Below, piece after piece: positions 1 through 5,988 of a DNA stretch of 11,434 bases. This stretch comes from WGMK01 sp046047315 (lineage in GTDB: Bacteria; Hydrogenedentota; Hydrogenedentia; Hydrogenedentales; JAEUWI01): positions 1 to 11,434 of the forward strand of contig JBJOID010000010.1 of NCBI GenBank assembly GCA_046047315.1, in the 5' to 3' direction. The position numbers were made by a program, and so were the translations under genes. The notes beneath the pieces are model-generated. The model ran no database searches and was not told the DNA's origin. It saw nothing but the letters and a program-made list of their open reading frames with translations. Position 1 is the first letter of the stretch, and the number at the start of each line of letters is the position of its first letter.

Positions 1-1
1 G

Positions 2-823
2 CACCTTTTTCCGAACGGGGACGTGCTGGCGATTTTCGAGGGGATTGGGATCATCAAGGTGGACCGCGCATCGCGCCTGCTGTGGAAGCAGCAGAACGGC
101 GCGCACCATGACCTGCATGTGCTGGAGAACGGCGACATTTGGGTGTTGACGCGCAAGGCGCACGCGGTGGCGGACATCAACAGCCGCTTCCCAACGATGG
201 AGGATTTCGCGACGCTGCTGGACGCGGACGGTAATGAGCTGCGGAGCGTGTCGTTGCTGGAGGCGGCGCGGCAGTCGGGCGAGATGGGGCGGCTCATCTG
301 GGCGCGCATGCAGCCGGATGGCGACGTGATGCACACGAACAGCATCTATCTTTTCGGGGACGGCAGCCTGGTGGTGTCGATGCTGTATCCGAACGTGGTG
401 GCGCGGCTGGACCCGGAGGCGGGGCGCTTTACGGGAATCATCCCGGGCGCATGGAAGCGGCAACACCATGCGCGACCGCTGGCCAATGGCAACCTGATGG
501 TCTATGACAACCGCTCGACGCCGGGGTATTCGGCGCTCATCGAAGTGGACGGCGCGGGCGAGGTGGCCTGGGAATTTCGCGGTTCGGAGGAGACGCCGTT
601 TTATTCGTATTCCTGCGGCGCATGGCATGAGCAGGCGAACGGGAATTTCCTGGTGGTGGAGTCGGACGGGGGCCGGGCCTTCGAGATCACGCGCGACAAG
701 GAGATGGTGTGGGAGTGGTACAACCCGCATCGGGCGGGAGACGCGGGGCAGTTTATCGCGACGCTGTTTGACGTGGTGCGGGTGCCGGAAGCGTGGCGCG
801 CTGACCTGGTTGCTCCTGAATAA
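2..823 (+). CDS. Arylsulfotransferase (ASST)-family beta-propeller protein, 5' truncated
   Basis: The gene enters from the left edge: the frame is open from base 2 (HLFPNGD...) and a GTG at 23 is internal, so 273 C-terminal residues are visible. The blade pattern of ASST-type propellers is clear. There are repeated NGD/NGN turns followed by hydrophobic strands, an HHDLH segment near residue 35 of the fragment, an MHTNSI segment (His near 111) that matches the family's H-x-N-S motif, a QHHARPLANGN segment near 154-164, and a C-terminal NGN...ESDGG-x-AFEIT...VWEWYNP signature. In known ASST enzymes conserved His and Arg residues carry sulfate from phenolic sulfate esters to phenol acceptors, usually in the periplasm. 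Many environmental members have no tested substrate, so enzymatic activity here is inferred. The start and any signal peptide lie outside the window. It is followed after 35 bp by the repeat-protein gene on the same strand, probably in one operon. Confidence 0.78.
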   Translation, partial: HLFPNGDVLAIFEGIGIIKVDRASRLLWKQQNGAHHDLHVLENGDIWVLTRKAHAVADINSRFPTMEDFATLLDADGNELRSVSLLEAARQSGEMGRLIWARMQPDGDVMHTNSIYLFGDGSLVVSMLYPNVVARLDPEAGRFTGIIPGAWKRQHHARPLANGNLMVYDNRSTPGYSALIEVDGAGEVAWEFRGSEETPFYSYSCGAWHEQANGNFLVVESDGGRAFEITRDKEMVWEWYNPHRAGDAGQFIATLFDVVRVPEAWRADLVAPE

Positions 824-846
824 GCGGCTGGTTTCTTTTCCTGGAC

Positions 847-853
847 AGGAAGG
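847..853 (+). promoter_or_regulatory. Ribosome binding site of the 23-residue-repeat gene
   Basis: AGGAAGG lies 5 nt before the ATG at 859. It fixes that start over the second in-frame ATG directly after it. Confidence 0.7.
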
Positions 854-858
854 ATGAC

Positions 859-2934
859 ATGATGGACTTCAAGGCGTATGGCGGCGTGCTGGCCACCACG
901 GCATTGTTTGCGTTTGCGGGGGGCTGGTGCGCGCAGGTGTTGATGCCGGTGCGCGGCGCGCATGCGGATTCGGATGTGTTGATCGCGCGCGAGCTGCGCA
1001 TCGTGGACGGCGCGGGGAAAACCCGGGCGGCGATCGCGGTGACGGGCGACAACGCGGCGAAGCTGGGCTTCTTTGACGCGCAGGGTCGGCCTTCGGGGGC
1101 GGTGGGCGCGGCACCGGCGGGGCGCGGCGGCGTGGGCTTTTACAATGCCCGGGGCGAAGAGCGCGCGGCGCTGCTGATGGAGGCGGAGTCTCCTTCGGCC
1201 CTGCACTTGAAAGACGACGCCGGGGCGGCGCGCGCCCGGATGGAGGTGCGCGGCGAGGGGGCGACGCTGGCATTCGCGGATGCGCAGGGCCAGAGCCGCG
1301 TGGACATGGGCATCGATCCCGTCGCCGGGCCGGGGGTGTATGTGCGCGATGGCCGGGGCTCCGCCCGCGCGGCCATGACACTGGCGGGCGAGCGCGGGGC
1401 CGTGGCCATTTATGGCGAGGACGCCAAGCAGCGGGCGACGCTGCTGGCGGAGGAGGGGGATCGGCCGGCGCTGCACTTCTATCGGGGATCGGGCGCTTCG
1501 GCGCTGTCGTTGCAGACGACGCGGGACGAGAATGGCGCGGTGACCTATTACGACGCGGAGGGGCGGCGCCTGGCGGGGATGGCGGCGGTGGGGACGGCGG
1601 GCGGCGCGGCGGTGGCCTTTCTGGACGGCGGGGGCGCGACGCGCTCGGCGCTGGAATTGCCAACGGGCGGCGGGGCCTCGTGGGCGCTGATGGACGGCGC
1701 CGGGACGCGCAGGGCGGAGTTTGGCGTGGATGGCGAGGGCACGGCCCGGCTGGCCCTGAACGACACGCTGGCGCGGGCGCGCGCCTTGCTGGGCGTGGGC
1801 GGGGAGGGTAGACCGGCGCTGAGCCTGCGCGATGCGGAAGGCCGCTCGCGGCTGGCGCTGTCGCTGACGGCGGACAACCGCGCGGGCATTGGGCTGTATG
1901 ACGAGGCGGGCTTTGCGCGGGCCGCCACGGTGGTGGGGTCGGATGGTTCGGCCCGGCTGGGTGTGTATGGCGCGGGGCAGTCCACGAGCGCGGTGCTGGC
2001 GACGACGGCGAATGGCGCGACGGAGCTGGGCCTTTTTGACGCGCAGGGCAATGCGCGGACGGTGCTGGGGGCGGAGGTGGACGGGCATGCCACGCTGAGT
2101 TTCTTTGACGCGCGAGGCATTGCGCGGGCGCATTTCGCGGCGCGCCCGGATGGAGAGTCGCGCCTGGCCTTCCACGACACGGCGGGACAGGCGCGGGCGG
2201 TGGTGGGCACGGGCAGCAACGGAGCGCCGGTGCTGGGGCTGCGCGATGCGGAGGGGCAGGCGCGGCTGGCGATGGCGCTGGAAACGGATGGCGCGCCGTC
2301 GATGTCGCTTTATGACGGGGGCGGGCGCACACGCGGAGGATTCGGGTTGTCGGGCGACGGGCTGGCGACCTTGTCGTTCACGGATGCGGCGGGCACGCCG
2401 CGCTGTGTGCTGGGCACGGGCGCGGAAGGTGCGGCATCGATGAGCATGCGGGACCCGGCGGGGGCAAAGCGGCTGGCCTGGGCGGTGACCAATGACGGCG
2501 CGCCTTACCTGTTGATGGCGGACGGCAAGGGCACGCCGCTGGCGAGCCTGGGGGCGGAGTCGGGCAAGCAGCCGGGGCTGAGCTTTTACGATGGCGCGGG
2601 CAATACGCTGGTGGCGATGGGGATTGCTCCGGACCAGAAGGGAGTGATGTTGTTCCGCGACGCATCGGGCAAGGTGACGTGGCAGGCGGGGCAGCAGACC
2701 CTGGCGCAGCCGTTGCAGTTTGAGCCGTTGACGGAGCCGCTGATGCAGCCGCTGGAGCTGGAGGTGCAGCCGGTGGCGCCGGGCGCGGTGGAGGAAGAGA
2801 CGACGGTGGAGGCGCCTTCGGCGGACCGGCCGCCGCTGGTGCCGCTATCGAGCGAGGATCTGCCCCTGGACGACGGGAGCGAGACCGGCGGGGAAACGGA
2901 GTCCGCCGGAGCGGAGGACGTGATCGAACCGTGA
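859..2934 (+). CDS. Exported protein of about 25 tandem 23-residue repeats
   Basis: Not recognised as a named family. The 691-residue product starts with a hydrophobic stretch (about residues 7-30) ending in AHA before Asp37, which reads as a signal peptide with a possible cleavage site after residue 36, or an uncleaved anchor. There is no clear lipobox around Cys24. Residues 41-613 form about 25 consecutive units of mean length 23 with the loose consensus A-x-L-x-L-x-D-A-x-G-x-x-R-A-x-L-G-x-x-x-D-G. The rest (614-691) is rich in Pro, Glu and Asp (ETTVEAP, LPLDDGSETGGETES). Alternating hydrophobics followed by a D-x-x-G turn in every unit suggest stacked beta-hairpins, either a solenoid or a propeller, but that is inference. 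The start is supported by AGGAAGG upstream. The last 90 bp overlap the end of the opposite synthetase gene. Residues are strongly biased to Ala, Gly, Arg and Asp. A structural, adhesive or scaffold role outside the cytoplasm is plausible. No catalytic motif is visible. Confidence 0.85.
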   Translation: MMDFKAYGGVLATTALFAFAGGWCAQVLMPVRGAHADSDVLIARELRIVDGAGKTRAAIAVTGDNAAKLGFFDAQGRPSGAVGAAPAGRGGVGFYNARGEERAALLMEAESPSALHLKDDAGAARARMEVRGEGATLAFADAQGQSRVDMGIDPVAGPGVYVRDGRGSARAAMTLAGERGAVAIYGEDAKQRATLLAEEGDRPALHFYRGSGASALSLQTTRDENGAVTYYDAEGRRLAGMAAVGTAGGAAVAFLDGGGATRSALELPTGGGASWALMDGAGTRRAEFGVDGEGTARLALNDTLARARALLGVGGEGRPALSLRDAEGRSRLALSLTADNRAGIGLYDEAGFARAATVVGSDGSARLGVYGAGQSTSAVLATTANGATELGLFDAQGNARTVLGAEVDGHATLSFFDARGIARAHFAARPDGESRLAFHDTAGQARAVVGTGSNGAPVLGLRDAEGQARLAMALETDGAPSMSLYDGGGRTRGGFGLSGDGLATLSFTDAAGTPRCVLGTGAEGAASMSMRDPAGAKRLAWAVTNDGAPYLLMADGKGTPLASLGAESGKQPGLSFYDGAGNTLVAMGIAPDQKGVMLFRDASGKVTWQAGQQTLAQPLQFEPLTEPLMQPLELEVQPVAPGAVEEETTVEAPSADRPPLVPLSSEDLPLDDGSETGGETESAGAEDVIEP
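979..2697 (+). repeat. In-gene tandem repeat, period about 69 bp, about 25 copies
   Basis: The translated units line up without large gaps, for example LGLFDAQGNARTVLGAEVDG, LSFFDARGIARAHFAARPDG, LGLRDAEGQARLAMALETDG and MSLYDGGGRTRGGFGLSGDG. The array is 573 codons, which gives 22.9 residues per unit. The most regular copies are in the second half (about residues 340-560). Early copies such as IYGEDAKQRATLL have lost the D-x-x-G turn. The DNA units are diverged, which points to an old array kept by selection rather than a fresh expansion. Confidence 0.85.
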
Positions 2935-5421
2935 GAGGGTGAGCACCACCCCGGCGGCGCCTTTCATGTAGCCAACGCCATCGTCTCCGGCTTCGGGGCG
3001 CTCGCGCGCTTCCAGCGCGGCGAGGTCGAGCGCGGCCAGGGCGGCGGCATCGGCCAGGGCCTGGGGCGCGAGCCATTCGGGGGCGGTGTCTCCGAGCGCG
3101 AGGGCCGCGTCGAGGCAGGCATCGAGGCGGCTGGCGATGCCGTGGCAGAGGCAGTAGCCGGCGTTGTTGGCGGCGCGCAGGCCCGCGAGGGCGGCGGGCA
3201 GCAGGGCGCGGGCCGGGGGGAAGGCCACTGCGGCGGACAACGCCTTGACGACGCCGGGGGTGCCGTGGCTCCAGGCGTTCCAGCAGGCATCATCTTGCGG
3301 GCTGACCGGCCACCAAAGGGCGCCGGGCACACCCTCTACTTCGAGCGCGCCCTTGGCCAGCCAATGGAGCCCTGCGACGAGATGCCGTTTGCGCTGCGCG
3401 GTGGGGCTCTCGCTTTGCCGTGCGGCAAGCACGGCGAGGATGCCGGCTGCGCCGTGGGCGTAGCCGTATTGCCGGGCGCCGCTCAGCCCGGTGTAGGGGC
3501 CTTCGGGCCAGGGCCAGCAGCAGCAGTCTTGCTCCAACTGGGACATGTCGAACAGCGCCTGTTCCACGCACGCGATGCGGGCGCGATACTCCGGGTGGTT
3601 GTCGCACTGGGCGGCGAGGTGGAGCGCCTGAAGGTAGCCCGCGAGTCCATGGCAATGGTCGGGCACGGTGGCGCTTTCCCACGGGATATCAAGCAGATGG
3701 CGGCGGGCGGCGTCGCGCGTGGCTGTAGGGTCGGGCAGGGCATGGGCGAGGTGGAGCAGGGCCAGCGCAATTCCGGGCGCGCCGAAGTGGTGACCGGGGA
3801 TGTGAGCGAGCTTGGCGGCGCTGGCGTCGAGTGCGGCAGCGAGGGAAGCCAACAAGCAGGAATCGAGTTGGGGCAGGGCTTGAAGCGCGGCGAGGACGTG
3901 TATCTCTCCGGCGAGGCCGGTGAATACGTTGGCCTGATCCGGGGGGAGTGTTTTACTGGGGAGCCCGTCGCAGCGACGCTGAAGGGCAAGCACGCGGGTG
4001 TGGATGGCCTCGTCGCGGTTCCAGTTCCATGAATCGGGGATGGGAGGATAAGCGACGGAGCAATCGAGCAGATGATGAAAGGCGGGGAAGAATTCCTTGG
4101 GGTCCTTTGCGGTGGCAGCCGACTGCCATGCTGCCTGGAAGGACGTGCCTGTTGGGACGGGCACTGCCGAATGGATGCCGCCGAGGCGGGTCCATTGGGG
4201 GTGAACCCCGGTGTGCAGCTGGTGCGCGAGTGACAGTAGCGCGTAGGCGTCGTCTTGCCAGACGGCGGGGGCGAATCGCGGTCGGGTGGGATCGTAGTAG
4301 CCGCGGGTGCCGCGCCGGTAGGGTGGGGTGGAATCGTCTACATGGTGCGCGAGCTCGAGGTCGGCAATGAACAGGCGGTGCCCGTCGTGGATGAGATTGG
4401 AGGGAGAGAGATCGCGAACGACGAGCCCGTCGGCGTGGAGGGTCTCGACGGTTAGGGCGGCTTGTTTGAGCCAGCGGGCGAGCTCCTCGCGTGTGGCTGG
4501 GGTGTTGCCGTTGGGCGATTGCCAGCGCTCGATGAGGGTGGGGCCGTTAATGTAGGGACGTACGAGTGCGGCCGCGGTGTGCCCCGAGCTGTGCAGGAGG
4601 GTGCCGGCTTGTGGGATACCGGGGACAGGCGCGTGCTGTTGCAGGCAGGCATGTTCACGTTGCAGCGCCCAGACGGCATCGCGTCCGTGCGGGTCGCAGA
4701 GGGCATCGCAGCGGGCGGTCTTGATGAGCAGGGGTGTGCGTGACTGAGAGCTACGGGGCAGGCCGACGAGCACGGTGCCCTTGGCGGAGACCTGGAGGAT
4801 CTGCACGAAGAGATAGTGCTCACGCAGGAAGGCGAGGTGATCGGGCGGCGGTGTGCCGGGTAGAAGCGATGGCGCAGGGAGGCGGGGGTCTGGAGCGGCA
4901 GGGTCGTCGATGAGTTCGCCGGAGGGCAACTGAAGTTGTCGCCGTTGACGGCCGAGGAGGTCGATACGTGCGGCGCCGTCATAGGGCCCGTAACGGAAGT
5001 AGACGGGTGCGTCGGGGGCGAATCGCGTGTCCGTGACGACTTCAGGGCCGCGAAGGCCCTGGAGCTGCGAGGCCAGTTTCTGGCAAAGGCGATGCGCTTC
5101 GGACTCGTCGCGCGGGTAGAGCGTGATGGCCTTGCCTGCTTGTGTGACGCCGAAGCGGCCGTCGTTGAGGTCTTCCAAGAGGGCCGGGGTGGCGATGCAT
5201 TTGAAGGGGACGCGCTCTGCGAGGAGGATTGGAACGGCGCGGCGCAGGGCCAGCTCGAGTTCATGGGGTACGCTGCTGATGTGAAGTTTCCATCCTGCGG
5301 GCGGCAGGGAAGGCATCTGCGCGCGAAGCCAGATGCCATCCTCGATGACATCGCTTAGTGCGAGCTCCGCGAGCAGGACGTTTACGGAGGTGTTGGGCTT
5401 GTTGTGGGGGGAGGATGTCAT
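2845..5421 (-). CDS. Class III/IV-type lanthipeptide synthetase (lyase-kinase-cyclase)
   Basis: This 858-residue enzyme should phosphorylate Ser/Thr in the precursor peptide, eliminate phosphate to give dehydroamino acids, and add Cys thiols to form (methyl)lanthionine rings. The N-terminal lyase-like part (about 40-200) has GWKLHISS, VPFKC and GVTQAGKAITLYP, as in this family. The kinase part (about 215-420) shows a candidate ATP-binding Lys234 (LLIK), Glu256 (LQREH), catalytic Asp337 in VRDLSPSN with Asn342, and metal-binding Asp354 in IADLELA in place of DFG. The LanC-like part (about 495-845) has several G-x-x-G helices, His656 in YAHGAAG, and Cys759-His760 in CLCHG. The position expected to be the first zinc-ligand Cys is Ser718 (AWSHGTPG). 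The length is normal for LanKC/LanL. The ATG at 5421 has no strong ribosome binding site, only a distant AGG. It lies 93 bp downstream of the precursor gene, and its last 29 codons plus stop overlap the convergent repeat gene. Class III versus IV is unresolved. Confidence 0.9.
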   Translation of the reverse strand: MTSSPHNKPNTSVNVLLAELALSDVIEDGIWLRAQMPSLPPAGWKLHISSVPHELELALRRAVPILLAERVPFKCIATPALLEDLNDGRFGVTQAGKAITLYPRDESEAHRLCQKLASQLQGLRGPEVVTDTRFAPDAPVYFRYGPYDGAARIDLLGRQRRQLQLPSGELIDDPAAPDPRLPAPSLLPGTPPPDHLAFLREHYLFVQILQVSAKGTVLVGLPRSSQSRTPLLIKTARCDALCDPHGRDAVWALQREHACLQQHAPVPGIPQAGTLLHSSGHTAAALVRPYINGPTLIERWQSPNGNTPATREELARWLKQAALTVETLHADGLVVRDLSPSNLIHDGHRLFIADLELAHHVDDSTPPYRRGTRGYYDPTRPRFAPAVWQDDAYALLSLAHQLHTGVHPQWTRLGGIHSAVPVPTGTSFQAAWQSAATAKDPKEFFPAFHHLLDCSVAYPPIPDSWNWNRDEAIHTRVLALQRRCDGLPSKTLPPDQANVFTGLAGEIHVLAALQALPQLDSCLLASLAAALDASAAKLAHIPGHHFGAPGIALALLHLAHALPDPTATRDAARRHLLDIPWESATVPDHCHGLAGYLQALHLAAQCDNHPEYRARIACVEQALFDMSQLEQDCCCWPWPEGPYTGLSGARQYGYAHGAAGILAVLAARQSESPTAQRKRHLVAGLHWLAKGALEVEGVPGALWWPVSPQDDACWNAWSHGTPGVVKALSAAVAFPPARALLPAALAGLRAANNAGYCLCHGIASRLDACLDAALALGDTAPEWLAPQALADAAALAALDLAALEARERPEAGDDGVGYMKGAAGVVLTLSRFDHVLRSGGLRFPAGLAPVVQGQILAR

Positions 5422-5452
5422 GCGGTGTGACGGCCTGTGGCTGAACAGGAAA

Positions 5453-5489
5453 CGCGCCCCGCGTGCCGGGGACCGGCTTGCGGGGCGCG
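5453..5489 (-). terminator. GC-rich stem-loop between precursor and synthetase genes
   Basis: A perfect 10-bp stem (5453-5462 with 5480-5489) encloses an inner GCCGG/CCGGC stem. On the minus strand it is followed by only a short, broken T stretch (TTTCCTGTT). It lies 25 bp past the precursor stop, so it would be a leaky terminator or an mRNA 3'-end stabiliser giving more precursor than enzyme. This role is inferred. The stem itself is read directly. Confidence 0.55.
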
Positions 5490-5514
5490 CGGGTTAAATT
5501 GATAATGGACTAGT

Positions 5515-5754
5515 TCAGTCGGTCTTGGCGCAGGAAACACCGCAGGTAAACCAGCACGACTTGCTGAGATAGGGAACGCCGAGGCTGATCAGCTGGGCGT
5601 CGCTGCGGGCGACCAGAGCGCCGGCCTCCTCGGGACGCAGATTCGGGTATTCCTTCAACAGGGCTTCGGTGGCGAGGGCGTTCGGACCCTGAATTTCCAC
5701 CTTGTCCAAGAGGACATCGTTCAGGAATCGAATCAAGTCTTTCGACATGCTCAT
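5515..5754 (-). CDS. Lanthipeptide precursor peptide (leader + Cys/Ser/Thr core)
   Basis: The gene encodes 79 residues directly upstream of the synthetase on the same strand, where a LanA substrate is expected. The leader part (about 1-55) is acidic and helical-looking: a hydrophobic helix (LIRFLNDVLL, residues 7-16), then ATEALLKEYPNLRPEEAGALV. It holds no Cys. All three Cys (67, 71, 75) are in the last 13 residues, SCWFTCGVSCAKTD, and each is preceded directly by Ser or Thr. Further upstream acceptors are Ser57, Ser64 and Ser66. There is no double-Gly cleavage motif, as is usual for class III/IV peptides, so the leader/core border is unknown. The S-x2-S-x3-C labionin pattern is absent, so simple lanthionines are more likely. 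I do not recognise it as a known lanthipeptide. The start MSMSK is supported by GGAAGGA 9 nt upstream. An ATG two codons further in is possible. Confidence 0.85.
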   Translation of the reverse strand: MSMSKDLIRFLNDVLLDKVEIQGPNALATEALLKEYPNLRPEEAGALVARSDAQLISLGVPYLSKSCWFTCGVSCAKTD

Positions 5755-5763
5755 ACGGGTTTA

Positions 5764-5770
5764 TCCTTCC
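5764..5770 (-). promoter_or_regulatory. Strong ribosome binding site of the precursor gene
   Basis: Read on the minus strand this is GGAAGGA, 9 nt before the ATG at 5754. The synthetase gene lacks a comparable site, which fits much higher expression of the peptide than of the enzyme. Confidence 0.7.
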
Positions 5771-5833
5771 GTCGGTCGGCGTACGCGGTGGATGTTGCCT
5801 CCCCGGCAATACATGGACGCTCCGCGCGCTCAA

Positions 5834-5862
5834 ACGATAGCGAATTGTAAGCGTAATATCAA
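5834..5862 (-). promoter_or_regulatory. Candidate sigma70-type promoter of the lanthipeptide operon
   Basis: On the minus strand TTGATA (5862-5857) and TATCGT (5839-5834) are separated by exactly 17 bp. The -35 box matches consensus at 5 of 6 positions and the -10 box at 4 of 6. The stretch is locally AT-rich, lies between the terminator of the upstream gene and the precursor start, and would give a leader of about 70 nt. No operator-like repeat is seen. Confidence 0.5.
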
Positions 5863-5927
5863 GTAATTGGCGCATGAGCCCGACGTTGGGGCACGGATCC
5901 GGGTGGGCGCTGCGCTTTGAGTGGGGC

Positions 5928-5968
5928 ACAAAAGAAGCGCGGGGCCCTGCGCTCTGCAGGGCCCCGCG
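5928..5968 (-). terminator. Strong intrinsic terminator of the cohesin-like gene
   Basis: A perfect 13-bp GC-rich stem (5956-5968 pairing with 5938-5950) around a 5-nt loop begins 20 bp after the stop codon at 5989. On the minus strand it is followed by CTTCTTTTGTG. It ends the dockerin/cohesin unit and separates it from the lanthipeptide operon. Confidence 0.9.
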
Positions 5969-5988
5969 ATGAGGGGACTATCGTTGCC

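Noticed and set aside
601..2332. Two long minus-strand open frames (524 and 487 codons) opposite the repeat gene
   Set aside because: Arg/Pro/Ala-rich low-complexity translations caused by high GC. The + frame has a signal peptide and a regular repeat.
3142..4032. A 296-codon + strand open frame opposite the synthetase
   Set aside because: Gly/Ala/Glu-rich shadow frame. The minus strand shows the full lyase, kinase and LanC motifs.
5515..5560. Labionin (class III) motif in the precursor core
   Set aside because: No Ser sits three before another Ser with Cys four further on, so the S-x2-S-x3-C pattern is not met.
5510..5929. A 139-codon minus-strand open frame overlapping the precursor gene in another frame
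   Set aside because: It crosses the promoter and ribosome binding site of the precursor gene, has no ribosome binding site of its own, and its Arg/Pro-rich translation looks random.
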